From positions 124,001 to 188,000 of the forward strand of contig NZ_LVEN01000042.1 of NCBI RefSeq assembly GCF_001686925.1: a stretch of 64,000 bases of DNA, given 5' to 3'. The position numbers and the translations under genes are program-made. This document shows, one piece after another, positions 9,162 through 18,553 of the stretch (its first letter is position 1; the number at the start of each line of letters is the position of its first letter). A model generated the notes under the pieces. The model did not search any database. It was given only the letters and a program-made list of their open reading frames with translations, and was not told the origin of the DNA. Origin of the DNA: Flavobacterium piscis (GTDB taxonomy: Bacteria; Bacteroidota; Bacteroidia; Flavobacteriales; Flavobacteriaceae).

Positions 9162-10370
9162 ATGAATAAACTGAATTTAGGAATATTAGCAGACCAATTT
9201 ATTAATTGGGGAGGTGGAGTTGATTTTATTCGGTTGATTTTAAATGGATTGAATTCTATTAATGAAACTGAAAATAATATTAATATTTATGTATTTATTC
9301 CATATCACTCTGATTACAAAATAAAAATAAAAAATAAGATTAAATCAGTTTTAAATAAGCTATTTGGAAAAAAATATTTATTACAAAGAGTGATTAGTCA
9401 AAAATCATTTGTAGCTACTTTTAAAAGCGTCAATAATAATATTAAAGTTTATTATTACAATGGTACAGAAGCAGATCTAACTGAAAAGGCAATAAAATAC
9501 AATATTGACTTTATGTTACCTTGCTTTAATTCCTTGTCATCAGATTTTCCAATTGAATGGGCTGGTTATATTTATGATTTTCAACATCGGTATCATCCCG
9601 ATTTTTTTTCAACTGAAGAAATTAATAGTAGAAATGATAAATTTTCTACAATGCTTAATCAAGCTAAAACAATAATAGTAAATGCTAAATCGGTTGAAAA
9701 TGATATTGATAAATTTTTTGGAAAGAGAAAAGCAAAGATAATTGCTTTACCATTTTGTCCCGTGCTAAATTTTGATTTTTTTAAAACGGAATTGAGCCTA
9801 ACTAAATATAATCTGCCAGATAAGTATTTTATGATTTCAAATCAATTCTGGAGGCACAAAGATCATGTTACAGCTTTTAAAAGCTTTAGATTATTCTTAG
9901 ACAAAATAGATGATAAAAAAGTTTGTCTAATTTGTACTGGTCAAACTCATGATGATCGTTTTCCAGATTATTTTGAATCATTACAGAATTTAATTATTGA
10001 TTTAGATTTAAAGAGTAATATTTTGATACTTGGTTACATTCCAAAATTGGATCAACTCCAAGTTCTTAAAAACTGCATAGGAGTAATACAACCAACGCTG
10101 TTTGAAGGTGGACCAGGAGGAGGAGCAGTTTATGAGTCCGTAGCTTATGGTATTCCTTCAATTGTTTCTGATATACCAGTCAACACAGAATTGGATGATG
10201 AAACGGTTCTTTTCTTTAAGACGGGTTCGAAGGAAGATTTAGCGGAAAAGATGTTAACTCTTTTTTATAAAGAAAGGGTAGTCTATACCAAAAATGATCT
10301 GGTTAAAAAAAATAAAAAAGCTTTGTTAAAAATGGGAGAAGACATTCTAAAAGCTATTCAAGTAAATTAA
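9162..10370 (+). CDS. GT4-type glycosyltransferase
   Basis: A GT-B fold glycosyltransferase of the GT4/group 1 type. The N terminus LGILADQFINWGGGVDFIR carries the glycine-rich loop of the acceptor domain. The C-terminal half has the donor-site pattern: FMISNQFWRHKDH, LILGYIPKLDQL, and the E-x7-E-like region FEGGPGGGAVYESVAYGIPSIVSD. Start ATG at 9162 lies 2 bases after the acetyltransferase stop. Donor and acceptor are unknown; it should act on the cytoplasmic face of the inner membrane. A 73-base gap follows in which I see no gene. Confidence 0.86.
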   Translation: MNKLNLGILADQFINWGGGVDFIRLILNGLNSINETENNINIYVFIPYHSDYKIKIKNKIKSVLNKLFGKKYLLQRVISQKSFVATFKSVNNNIKVYYYNGTEADLTEKAIKYNIDFMLPCFNSLSSDFPIEWAGYIYDFQHRYHPDFFSTEEINSRNDKFSTMLNQAKTIIVNAKSVENDIDKFFGKRKAKIIALPFCPVLNFDFFKTELSLTKYNLPDKYFMISNQFWRHKDHVTAFKSFRLFLDKIDDKKVCLICTGQTHDDRFPDYFESLQNLIIDLDLKSNILILGYIPKLDQLQVLKNCIGVIQPTLFEGGPGGGAVYESVAYGIPSIVSDIPVNTELDDETVLFFKTGSKEDLAEKMLTLFYKERVVYTKNDLVKKNKKALLKMGEDILKAIQVN

Positions 10371-10443
10371 GATGTATGCACTCCATAAAAAGAGTATTTA
10401 TAATTGTTCGCAATGTTGATATTCTGAATAGTGAAATAATAAT

Positions 10444-11205
10444 ATGAAAATAATCGAACCACCTCTTGTAACCATAATAACTGTTTGTTATAATGCAGTA
10501 CAGACTCTTGAGCAAACTATACTGAATGTAGTCAATCAAGATTGTAAAGATTATGAGTATGTTATAATAGATGGAGGAAGTACGGATGGTACATTAGAAA
10601 TTGTTAAAAAATATAACGATAAAATTACTCATTGGGTCTCTGAGCCGGATAAAGGTATTTATGATGCTATGAATAAGGGAGCTGCTATTTCTAGAGGGAA
10701 GTGGTTATGCTTTATGAATTCAGGAGATACATTTTATCATACCAGCACACTTGAAGATTTATTTTCAAAATCGAATATTTTTGATGAGAATTATGATGTT
10801 ATTTATGGTAATACAAATAAAATTTACCGAAATTTTAGTAAAATAATAAAGCCAGGTGAAATTAGACAAATTGCGAATCATTTGCCATTCTGTCACCAAT
10901 CATCCTTAGTTTTAGCTGAAGTGTTCAAAAAGTATAATTTCAACTTGCAATATAAGATTGTAGCAGATGATCATCTATTTTACAGTTTATATAAAGATGG
11001 GTATCGATTCGGTTACATTGATCAAGTTATTTCTAATTATGAAGCTATGGAGGGTGTTTCAAGCAGAAAGTTTAAGAATGCACTATGGGAAAATTATCAA
11101 ATCCGAGGAGGACAATCAAAAAGGTATTGGTATTTTCGATACTACCTTCCATTTTTATTTCGAAACACACTTCATTTAGTGTATATTACTACTTTTCATG
11201 AATAA
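10444..11205 (+). CDS. GT2-family glycosyltransferase
   Basis: A small (253-residue) inverting GT-A enzyme of the WcaA-like GT2 group. It begins PLVTIITVCYNA, followed by YVIIDGGSTDGT for nucleotide binding and the segment SEPDKGIYDAMNKG typical of this subgroup. The metal-binding motif is modified to NSGD, as usual for it. ADDHLFY lies near the acceptor site. The next gene is a clear paralogue and starts 8 bases before this stop, so the pair probably arose by tandem duplication and is translationally coupled. The sugar transferred is not predictable. Confidence 0.88.
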   Translation: MKIIEPPLVTIITVCYNAVQTLEQTILNVVNQDCKDYEYVIIDGGSTDGTLEIVKKYNDKITHWVSEPDKGIYDAMNKGAAISRGKWLCFMNSGDTFYHTSTLEDLFSKSNIFDENYDVIYGNTNKIYRNFSKIIKPGEIRQIANHLPFCHQSSLVLAEVFKKYNFNLQYKIVADDHLFYSLYKDGYRFGYIDQVISNYEAMEGVSSRKFKNALWENYQIRGGQSKRYWYFRYYLPFLFRNTLHLVYITTFHE

Positions 11206-11923
11206 TAACACACCATTAATTTCAATAATTACTGCTACTTATAATTGTGCAGATAGTATTGAATCCACCATGCAATCTGTACTGGCTCAAAGTTATCCTA
11301 ATGTTGAGTATATTATAATAGACGGAGAAAGTACAGATGGAACTATTGATATTATTAAGAGATATGAGAAAAACATAACCGTTTTTATTAGTGAGCCGGA
11401 CAAAGGGATATATGATGCAATGAACAAGGGAATCCGTGCTTCCAAAGGAATATGGCTTAATTTTATGAATTCGGGAGACTTATTTTATTCCAAGGACTCA
11501 ATTTGGAATTCCTTGAAAAACATTGATGACAAAGTTGGTTTCATATATTCTGACTTTTATGTTTTAAAAAAACAGCAACTTAAGTTAATTAATGCAAGTT
11601 ATGATAAAGGAATAATCTTGCATCAATCCGTAATTTATAAAAGAGAACTTCATTTGAAATATGGTGAATATATTGTGAGCCAGAAATATATAATCTCTGA
11701 TTACTTGTTTTTTCACCTTATTCCGATAGAATTGATTACGAAATCTCTCTATCCAATATCTATTAATTCTGCACCTGGAGTTTCCGCAGGAAATTGGACT
11801 TGGTATCAAAAGATATGTTTCGACTTTATTTTTCGTAAAATATCGATTTTTGAATTAGTAAGGGATTTAGTAATTAGGGTTGTCAAAAATGGTATTATTT
11901 CATGCTTAAAACTATTTAAGTAA
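11198..11923 (+). CDS. GT2-family glycosyltransferase, paralogue of the upstream gene
   Basis: A 241-residue GT2 protein of the same WcaA-like subgroup as its neighbour: PLISIITATYNC, YIIIDGESTDGT, SEPDKGIYDAMNKG and FMNSGD fall at matching positions. The C-terminal acceptor part differs from the upstream copy, so the two probably add different sugars or make different linkages. It overlaps the upstream gene by 8 bases, and its stop codon overlaps the start of the putative polymerase by one base. Confidence 0.87.
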   Translation: MNNNTPLISIITATYNCADSIESTMQSVLAQSYPNVEYIIIDGESTDGTIDIIKRYEKNITVFISEPDKGIYDAMNKGIRASKGIWLNFMNSGDLFYSKDSIWNSLKNIDDKVGFIYSDFYVLKKQQLKLINASYDKGIILHQSVIYKRELHLKYGEYIVSQKYIISDYLFFHLIPIELITKSLYPISINSAPGVSAGNWTWYQKICFDFIFRKISIFELVRDLVIRVVKNGIISCLKLFK

Positions 11924-13239
11924 TGAATACAGCTGATTTTTTTGAACTGCTGATTAATAATAATTTATTATATTTTTCTTGTTTTGTTTGTGTTTGTCTT
12001 TTCTATTATTTTTTGTTTAGAAAAGTCTGTTTTTCCATGCTTGATCCAATATTCATATCTTTGGTGGGGTCAGCTTTTGGAGCCTCTGTAGTGATGTTTT
12101 TATTTGCAACATCTAAGATTTCATCTTTTTATTTTATTAATTATTTAGGGACACAGTTTGCTTTTTTAGCAGGTTTTGTATTTTTTGGTAAATTTTCTCC
12201 TACTGTTTTTATAAAATCAAAAATTAGATTTGATAATGTATTTTTTTTACAATGTTTTTTTATTGTCTCATTCGTTACATTTTTTGTATCAAATATAATT
12301 GTTTATGCAACTTTAGGTATTCCTCTTTTTTTAAAATCCAGACTTGATTTGACGGTTGATGCCGGCGGCTATGGTATATTTACCAGATTTGCTGAGGTTT
12401 CTGGTGCTGTAGCATTTTATCTCTTTTTACATTTTATTATTGTAGAAAAAAATGTTTCAAGGCTATTTAAATCTTCATTATTTTTTTATTTATTAGGTCA
12501 TATAGTGGTTACTTTTTTAAGTGGCTCTAAATCGAGTGTGTGGTTTTTTGCAATGAATTATTTCTGTTTTCTTATACTTAATAAAAATAATACACGGGTT
12601 AAAGGTTTACTATTAAAATTACGTCAATATCAACTCAAAATAGTTTTAGTGGGTTTGATTTTTGCTTTTTGTATAATTTTGATAACGTTTGATGGTGAGC
12701 CTTCTGGCGCTTTTCTTTTTTTAGCTCAGCGGATAGTAGGATATGGGGATGTTTACTGGCATGCTTATCCAAATGCATATATTGAAAATCTACCACATAA
12801 TCAATTTTTTGTAGCAGTGTTTGGTAGTTTTTTAGGTTTTTTCCGGATTGTAGATCCTTCCACTTTTCCTGAGCCTCTAGGATATTCTCTTACAAAGATG
12901 TTTTATACAGTTGATATGATTGTGGGGCCAAATCCAAGACATAACATATTTGGATATATTTATTTAGGACCCTATTTTTCAATTCTTTATTCATTTATTC
13001 TAGGCACTTTGCTTGGATATATACGAAAACTTTTTTTTAACGCCTATTCATTGAGAAGTCTTTCTAAGATACTTTTGCTTCTAGTTTATAGTATATTTAT
13101 AAGTATCGAAACTGATATAAATTACATCGTTTTTCAATTAAATAACTTATTAGTGGTAATTCCATTTTTATTAGGAATTTCGATGTTTATTTACTATTTC
13201 TTTACATGTTCTATTGAAAATAAAGTGTCTAAATTTTAA
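11923..13239 (+). CDS. wzy: Putative O-antigen/repeat-unit polymerase (Wzy)
   Basis: A 438-residue integral membrane protein with about eleven to twelve hydrophobic segments and few soluble loops. The largest loop (about residues 263-320) contains AQRIVGYGDVYWHAYPN and NPRHNIFGYIYLGPY; polymerases of the O-antigen polysaccharide polymerase type often carry such a loop. Wzy proteins are poorly conserved, so the call rests on topology, size and place: flippase, co-polymerase and glycosyltransferases all lie upstream and no other polymerase candidate exists in this half of the locus. It would join undecaprenyl-linked repeat units in the periplasm. Confidence 0.75.
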   Translation: MNTADFFELLINNNLLYFSCFVCVCLFYYFLFRKVCFSMLDPIFISLVGSAFGASVVMFLFATSKISSFYFINYLGTQFAFLAGFVFFGKFSPTVFIKSKIRFDNVFFLQCFFIVSFVTFFVSNIIVYATLGIPLFLKSRLDLTVDAGGYGIFTRFAEVSGAVAFYLFLHFIIVEKNVSRLFKSSLFFYLLGHIVVTFLSGSKSSVWFFAMNYFCFLILNKNNTRVKGLLLKLRQYQLKIVLVGLIFAFCIILITFDGEPSGAFLFLAQRIVGYGDVYWHAYPNAYIENLPHNQFFVAVFGSFLGFFRIVDPSTFPEPLGYSLTKMFYTVDMIVGPNPRHNIFGYIYLGPYFSILYSFILGTLLGYIRKLFFNAYSLRSLSKILLLLVYSIFISIETDINYIVFQLNNLLVVIPFLLGISMFIYYFFTCSIENKVSKF

Positions 13240-13244
13240 TTTGT

Positions 13245-14678
13245 ATGTTTTTTACTTCTTTACCTTTTTTAATATTTCTCCCAATTGTTTTCTTGCTCTA
13301 CTGGTTTGTTTTTCCCAGAGTTAGATCGCAGAATCTTTTTATTGTAGTCGCAAGCTATTTTTTTTACGGATGGTTGGATTGGCGTTTCTTGATTCTAATT
13401 TTTATTACAACTTTTTCAACTTTTTGGAGTGGAATTCTTTATGAGAAGTTTAGTAATAATTATAAACTTAGAAAAGTTATATCCACATTTATCATAGTTT
13501 TAAACCTTCTAATTCTCTGTGTTTTTAAATATTATAATTTTTTTACAGAAAACCTTCAGTTGCTATTCGAAGGAATTGGATTTCATTTTGATTTGACAAC
13601 TTTGTCTTTGATATTGCCTATTGGAATAAGTTTTTATACATTTCAAGCTATTGGTTATACAATAGATGTTTATTCTAATAAAATTGAGCCTACTGACGAT
13701 GGTGCTGCTTTTTTTGCGTACATGAGTTTCTTTCCTCAACTCACATCAGGCCCCATAGCTAAAGCTCCTAAATATTTGCCTCAATTTCTTCAAAAAAGAG
13801 ATTTTGATTATAATTTAGCCGTTGATGGAATGCGCCAAATTTTATGGGGAGTATTTAAGAAAATGGTCGTTGCTGAAAGTTGTGCTACATTGGTAAATCA
13901 AATTTTCGGTGATATTCATAATCAATCGGGCTCTACTTTGTTATTGGGAGCTATTTACTATACTTTCCAAATATATTGTGACTTTTCTGGTTATTCTGAT
14001 ATAGCAATAGGGATTGGTAAGTTGTTTGGAATAAAACTAATGAATAATTTTAACTTGCCATATTTTTCAAGAGATATCACAGAGTTTTGGAGAAGATGGC
14101 ATATTTCTTTGACGTCATGGTTTAGAGATTACATATATATACCATTGGGAGGCAATAGAGTGAGCAAAATGATTAGGATTAGAAACACAATTATCATTTT
14201 TCTTATTAGTGGATTATGGCATGGCGCTAATTGGACCTTTATTTGTTGGGGAGCCTACCATGCTATATTGTTTATTCCTCACTTAATTTTTAATGTAAAA
14301 GATAAGCATGTGGATAGCCTTAGATTCGGAAGATCGCTCGCTACTATTAAAGAGGTATGGAAAGTTTTGAAAACTTTTTTCTTGGTCTGCATAGGATGGA
14401 TAATATTTAGAGCTAACGATATAAAGGAAGCATTCGCTTATATTAAAGGTATTTTTAGTACCTCTTTATTTTCATTTCCTCAAGTTATCGGATATAAAGC
14501 ATTGTTCTTTATTCTTCTTCTCCTAGTTATAGAATGGTTGCAAAGAACAGAGATTCATACACTGAATATTTCTAAAATTAAGTCTCCACTGGTTCGTGTA
14601 GTGATATATTTAATTGTTTTTTTTATGATCATGGAGTATGGTGGAAATCAATCAGCATTCATTTATTTTAAATTTTAA
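13245..14678 (+). CDS. MBOAT-family O-acyltransferase (AlgI-like), module 1
   Basis: A multi-pass membrane protein of 477 residues that should pass an acyl group, usually acetyl, across the inner membrane for glycan O-acylation. Signatures of the AlgI/DltB group are clear: FFPQLTSGPI, CDFSGYSDIAIG, FWRRWHISLTSWFRDYIYIPLGG, and the catalytic-histidine motif SGLWHGANW. Its stop overlaps the ATG of an SGNH-type gene by one base (TAATG), giving an AlgI/AlgX-like acyltransferase pair. A paralogous pair of identical MBOAT length lies at 47527. Confidence 0.92.
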   Translation: MFFTSLPFLIFLPIVFLLYWFVFPRVRSQNLFIVVASYFFYGWLDWRFLILIFITTFSTFWSGILYEKFSNNYKLRKVISTFIIVLNLLILCVFKYYNFFTENLQLLFEGIGFHFDLTTLSLILPIGISFYTFQAIGYTIDVYSNKIEPTDDGAAFFAYMSFFPQLTSGPIAKAPKYLPQFLQKRDFDYNLAVDGMRQILWGVFKKMVVAESCATLVNQIFGDIHNQSGSTLLLGAIYYTFQIYCDFSGYSDIAIGIGKLFGIKLMNNFNLPYFSRDITEFWRRWHISLTSWFRDYIYIPLGGNRVSKMIRIRNTIIIFLISGLWHGANWTFICWGAYHAILFIPHLIFNVKDKHVDSLRFGRSLATIKEVWKVLKTFFLVCIGWIIFRANDIKEAFAYIKGIFSTSLFSFPQVIGYKALFFILLLLVIEWLQRTEIHTLNISKIKSPLVRVVIYLIVFFMIMEYGGNQSAFIYFKF

Positions 14679-15496
14679 TGAAAAAGTTTTTATTCAAAAC
14701 AACGGTTATAGGATTTTTTTTTCTATTTGTTTTTACTCTTATAGGGTATGGTATGAAATATTGTGAATGGTTAACTTCTATTTCAAATGCAAGCGAAGTT
14801 TATGAGTCCATATTTAAAAGTAAACGAAAATGTCATGCAGATACTTTGTTAATAGGAGATTCGGTCTGTGGTCAGTTATATCCAGTATCAGAATATAATG
14901 GAGAGATATACTCTATTCCTTGTAGTCAAGCAACTACACTTGCTGGACAATTTTTTTTATTAAACAATTTCTTTAAGGCAAATAAAAATAATTTGCCTAA
15001 ACAAGTAATTTTAGTATATACTCCTTTTTCCTTTCAGAACAACCTTGACCATTTTGCTTTTAATTATCTATTAAAGCCCTTCTATAACGAGGAGTACATA
15101 GCTTTATTTGATGATAATTTAAAAAAACAAGTGACAAATATCCCTTTTTATTACTTAACACCATTTCCTTTTACAAGAGCAGTAAATTTCTCACCGAGTT
15201 ATGATGGGAATTTAAAGAAGTCAAAGTTATTATCACCTATTTCTGAATCGTATTTGATAAAAATTGATAGTTTATGTGGTAGAAATAATGTGAAGTTTGT
15301 GTTGAAACCGACTCCTGTTAAAAAAAGCTTTTTGTCTGAAATTCAAAATTTGGAAATAGATAGTAAAAGTAAGGCTTACAGGATTGTTTCAAATTATAAG
15401 GAGCAAATTCAATATCTTCCTGATACACTTTTTGCTGATAATGTACATTTCAAGAAAGAATACATTCCAAAGGACTATTTTAAATTAGTAAAATAA
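14678..15496 (+). CDS. SGNH-hydrolase-like partner of the MBOAT, module 1
   Basis: A 272-residue protein with an N-terminal membrane anchor (about residues 7-25) and a periplasmic domain. LLIGDSV near residue 60 fits the SGNH nucleophile block with Ser as GDSxxG, and DNVHFK close to the C terminus fits the DxxH block, so a Ser-His-Asp set can be drawn. It is translationally coupled to the MBOAT gene by a one-base overlap. It likely accepts the acyl group in the periplasm and places it on the polysaccharide, as AlgX or AlgJ do for alginate. The family call rests on motifs and context. Confidence 0.72.
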   Translation: MKKFLFKTTVIGFFFLFVFTLIGYGMKYCEWLTSISNASEVYESIFKSKRKCHADTLLIGDSVCGQLYPVSEYNGEIYSIPCSQATTLAGQFFLLNNFFKANKNNLPKQVILVYTPFSFQNNLDHFAFNYLLKPFYNEEYIALFDDNLKKQVTNIPFYYLTPFPFTRAVNFSPSYDGNLKKSKLLSPISESYLIKIDSLCGRNNVKFVLKPTPVKKSFLSEIQNLEIDSKSKAYRIVSNYKEQIQYLPDTLFADNVHFKKEYIPKDYFKLVK

Positions 15497-15519
15497 TTAT
15501 AATTAATTTTTATAAAATT

Positions 15520-16428
15520 ATGAATATTCAAACAACAGCAGTAGTTGTTACATATAACCCAGATCTATCTACTCTACGAAGGCAATTTATGAGTATTTAT
15601 GAGCAAGTAGATGCCATTGTTTACGTTGATAACGGTTCGAAAAACATCGATTTAATTAATGAGTTATTTCTAGAATTTGTAGAACAAACAAAGATTAAGT
15701 TATTTATAATATCAAATCTTTCCAATCTAGGACTAGGATATGCCCAAAATCAGGGTATAAAAAAAGCAATGGAACTGGATTCAAATTTTGTATTAATTTT
15801 GGATCATGATTCGGTTCTTACATCAGGATTTGTTAATGAGTTAGTCAATTCTACAATAGATTTAAAAAATTTAGGGGTTAAGGTTGGAGCAGTAGGGCCA
15901 GTATATATTAATGAGAAAACAAATGAGCAATATCCAATTACACGTTATATTGGTCCATTTATAAATAGGGTAAGTCCTGCCGAAGGTTCAAGTATTGAAG
16001 CTTCTTTTTTAATAGCATCAGGGTGTCTAATTTCTAAAGATGTTTTGAATGAAGTTGGGTTGATGAATGAGGAATTGTTTGTTGATTATATAGATGTTGA
16101 ATGGTCTTTTAGATGTAAATCAAAAGGTTATAAATTATTTGCAATCCAAAGAGCCTTAATGCATCATGAAATTGGAGATAATCGTGTCTCTGTTTTGGGT
16201 AGAATGATTTCAGTTCATTCTCCTATTCGTCGATATTATCTTTCAAGAAATAGTATCTATATGTTAAGATGCTCGTATGTTGGTTGGGGGTATAAACTAA
16301 GGGAATTAGTCTTTAATGTTTTTCGAATTTTTATTTTTACAATAATTTCCAACGATAGATTAAGCTATCTTAAACTTTCATTTAGAGGATTAAGAGATGG
16401 GATAAAAGGGAAATTTGGTTCTATTTAG
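15520..16428 (+). CDS. GT2-family glycosyltransferase, probable rhamnosyltransferase
   Basis: A 302-residue GT-A enzyme resembling RfbF/WbbL-type rhamnosyltransferases: TTAVVVTYNPD at the N terminus, IVYVDNGS, NLGLGYAQNQGI, the DxD-like LDHDS, and a late VDYIDVEWSFRCKSKGY with the acidic catalytic pair. An LxHxxGD-like segment (MHHEIGDN) follows. dTDP-L-rhamnose can be made by the rml genes in this window, which fits the prediction. The gene is 23 bases after the SGNH gene. The donor is inferred from family resemblance. Confidence 0.83.
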   Translation: MNIQTTAVVVTYNPDLSTLRRQFMSIYEQVDAIVYVDNGSKNIDLINELFLEFVEQTKIKLFIISNLSNLGLGYAQNQGIKKAMELDSNFVLILDHDSVLTSGFVNELVNSTIDLKNLGVKVGAVGPVYINEKTNEQYPITRYIGPFINRVSPAEGSSIEASFLIASGCLISKDVLNEVGLMNEELFVDYIDVEWSFRCKSKGYKLFAIQRALMHHEIGDNRVSVLGRMISVHSPIRRYYLSRNSIYMLRCSYVGWGYKLRELVFNVFRIFIFTIISNDRLSYLKLSFRGLRDGIKGKFGSI

Positions 16429-16495
16429 AGTTGAATTCAGTAATTATAAATTAAAAAGGAATGAGATTAATACCTTTTAAAAAATATACTTTTTA

Positions 16496-17578
16496 ATGAA
16501 AATTTTTCAAGTAGTAACTTTAGCATACTTAGGCGGAGCTCAGTCTGTTGTTATAAATTTGGTGACGGAAGCAATCAAAGATGGACATCAAGTTTTTGTT
16601 TTGTCCGAACAGAACGGTCCAATGTGGGATCAAATTCCTGAAAGTGCGATTAAGATAAAAATAAAAAATCTTCAGAGATCAATAAATCTTTTTAAAGATT
16701 TGTCGGTTATGTTTTCTTTGTATAAATTGTATAGAAAACATAAGCCAGATGTAATTCATTTACATTCTTCAAAAATTGGCTTACTGGGACGTTTAATATT
16801 TCCTTCAAAAAAAATCGTTTACACAGTGCATGGTTTTGATTCAATAAGAATTGCATTCAAAAAATTTCTTCCTTTAGAAAGACTTTTACAATATCGTACA
16901 AGACATATTGTCGGTGTTAGTAATTATGATCTCGAAATGATGTCGAAAGAAAGAATATTTAAGAACACAAGTGTAATATATAATGGATTGTTAGATTGGA
17001 CAAATTTTGAACCATCTTCAACAAATGAAATTTTAAATCAAAGCATTGATGAATTAAGAAGATTAAAAGAAGAGGATTTTTTTATTATTCTTGCAACAGC
17101 TAGATTAACCCCTCAAAAAAGATTCGAAACTTTTCAAAGTGTAGCGGAGGAATTTGTAAATGAGAAAGTTAAATTTGTATGGGTTGGTAATCAGTATCAA
17201 CCAAAAGATTTACCTGAAAACTTAATTTGTTTAGGAAATATTCCCACTGCATGTTATCTCCTAAAATATATTGATTTGTTTATGCTTCCTTCAAATTATG
17301 AAGGTTTGCCAATGTCAATAATAGAGGCTTTAGCATATGGAAAACCTGTAATAGCATCTAATGTAGGAGGAATTGGTGAAATTTTAAATGAAAAAAATGG
17401 ATTTGCACTTAATAACAATGTTAGCGATTTTGTCAATAAAATTAAATTTTATAGAGATAGTGCATCAGAATATGAAAGAGCAAGTATTGCGGCTAGAAAA
17501 AGTTACGAAGACCAATTTACTTTAGATAAAATGTATAGAAAATATTTGTCTCTTTATAATACAATAAATCATCACTAG
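16496..17578 (+). CDS. GT4-family glycosyltransferase
   Basis: A 360-residue GT-B protein. The N terminus has the GT4 glycine loop (FQVVTLAYLGGAQSVVINL), then VIHLHSSKIGLLGR, TVHGFD and HIVGVSNYD. The donor half shows ATARLTPQKRFE and LPSNYEGLPMSIIEALAYGKPVIASNVGG, with the E-x7-E pair. It resembles capsule enzymes that add one sugar to a lipid-linked acceptor. The gap upstream (16429-16495) holds a weak hairpin around AAAAGG and CCTTTT but no gene. Confidence 0.9.
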   Translation: MKIFQVVTLAYLGGAQSVVINLVTEAIKDGHQVFVLSEQNGPMWDQIPESAIKIKIKNLQRSINLFKDLSVMFSLYKLYRKHKPDVIHLHSSKIGLLGRLIFPSKKIVYTVHGFDSIRIAFKKFLPLERLLQYRTRHIVGVSNYDLEMMSKERIFKNTSVIYNGLLDWTNFEPSSTNEILNQSIDELRRLKEEDFFIILATARLTPQKRFETFQSVAEEFVNEKVKFVWVGNQYQPKDLPENLICLGNIPTACYLLKYIDLFMLPSNYEGLPMSIIEALAYGKPVIASNVGGIGEILNEKNGFALNNNVSDFVNKIKFYRDSASEYERASIAARKSYEDQFTLDKMYRKYLSLYNTINHH

Positions 17579-17637
17579 TTATTTCTTTATATAGTTAGTC
17601 TAAAAATATAATATAATGCAAGGAAAGAAAATAATTT

Positions 17638-18540
17638 ATGAATAAGTTATTAATCACTGGAGCCACTGGTTTTCTTGGTAGAAACATTTTAACTGTTTTA
17701 AAAGAATCAGATTTTCAAATTATGACACTAGGAAATCTAAGTACTGATATTGTTTGTGATATTAGTTGTGAAATTCCTAACTTTAATTGCAATTTTGATT
17801 ATGTAATACACGCCGCCGGAAAGGCCCATAGTGTACCCAAATCCGAGTCCGAGAAACAAGAATTTTACCAAGTCAATATAGAAGGAACAAAAAATTTAAT
17901 AGCAGGTTTTGAGAAAAGTAATTTTTTACCGAAATATTTTATTTTTATTAGTTCAGTAAGTGTATATGGTCTAGAAACTGGAAATAATATTAATGAAGAA
18001 CATTCGCTTTTAGCAAAAGATGCTTATGGATTAAGTAAAATTGGCGCAGAAGACTTAATTAAAGAATGGTGTGGAAAAAACAATGTCATTTGTACGATAT
18101 TGCGGTTACCTTTACTAGTTGGTAAAAATGCTCCCGGTAATTTGGGAACTATGGTAAAAGCTATTGAAAAAGGCTATTATTTTAATATTGGTGGAGGTAA
18201 AGCTAGAAAAAGTATGGTATTAGCAAAAGACGTGGCTACTTTTATTCCAAAAGTAGCTGTTGTTGGTGGGACATATAATTTAACGGATGGTATAGATCCT
18301 AGTTTCAACGAGTTGAGTAATGCTATTTCGAAAAAAAATAAAACGACTCTAAACTTGCCTCTTTTTGTAGCAAGAATAATGGGGCTTTTGGGAAATTTAT
18401 TAGGTGATCAGTCTCCAATAAATTCTTTCAAATTAAAAAAAATCACATCTGATTTGACTTTTGATGATTCAAAGGCAAGAACTCTTTTAGGTTGGAATCC
18501 CCAATCCGTGATTGATTACCTTAAAAATAATGACATTTAA
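17638..18540 (+). CDS. NAD-dependent sugar epimerase/reductase (extended SDR), WbpV-like
   Basis: A 300-residue extended short-chain dehydrogenase with GATGFLG at residues 8-14, the serine-containing SSVSVYG near 105-111 and the catalytic YxxxK at Tyr130 and Lys134 (YGLSK). The C-terminal half (RLPLLVGKNAPGNLGTMVKAI) resembles enzymes that act on UDP-N-acetylhexosamine derivatives, such as WbpV, which reduces UDP-4-keto-6-deoxy-GlcNAc to UDP-QuiNAc. A WbpM-like dehydratase that could supply this substrate and a WbpL/WecA-like transferase that could use the product are both nearby. A GalE-like 4-epimerase role is the main alternative. Confidence 0.78.
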   Translation: MNKLLITGATGFLGRNILTVLKESDFQIMTLGNLSTDIVCDISCEIPNFNCNFDYVIHAAGKAHSVPKSESEKQEFYQVNIEGTKNLIAGFEKSNFLPKYFIFISSVSVYGLETGNNINEEHSLLAKDAYGLSKIGAEDLIKEWCGKNNVICTILRLPLLVGKNAPGNLGTMVKAIEKGYYFNIGGGKARKSMVLAKDVATFIPKVAVVGGTYNLTDGIDPSFNELSNAISKKNKTTLNLPLFVARIMGLLGNLLGDQSPINSFKLKKITSDLTFDDSKARTLLGWNPQSVIDYLKNNDI

Positions 18541-18553
18541 TAATTAAATAAAA

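Noticed and set aside
10354-10539. Minus-strand small frame over the gap at 10371-10443
   Set aside because: It mostly covers two plus-strand genes in antisense and has no recognisable sequence.
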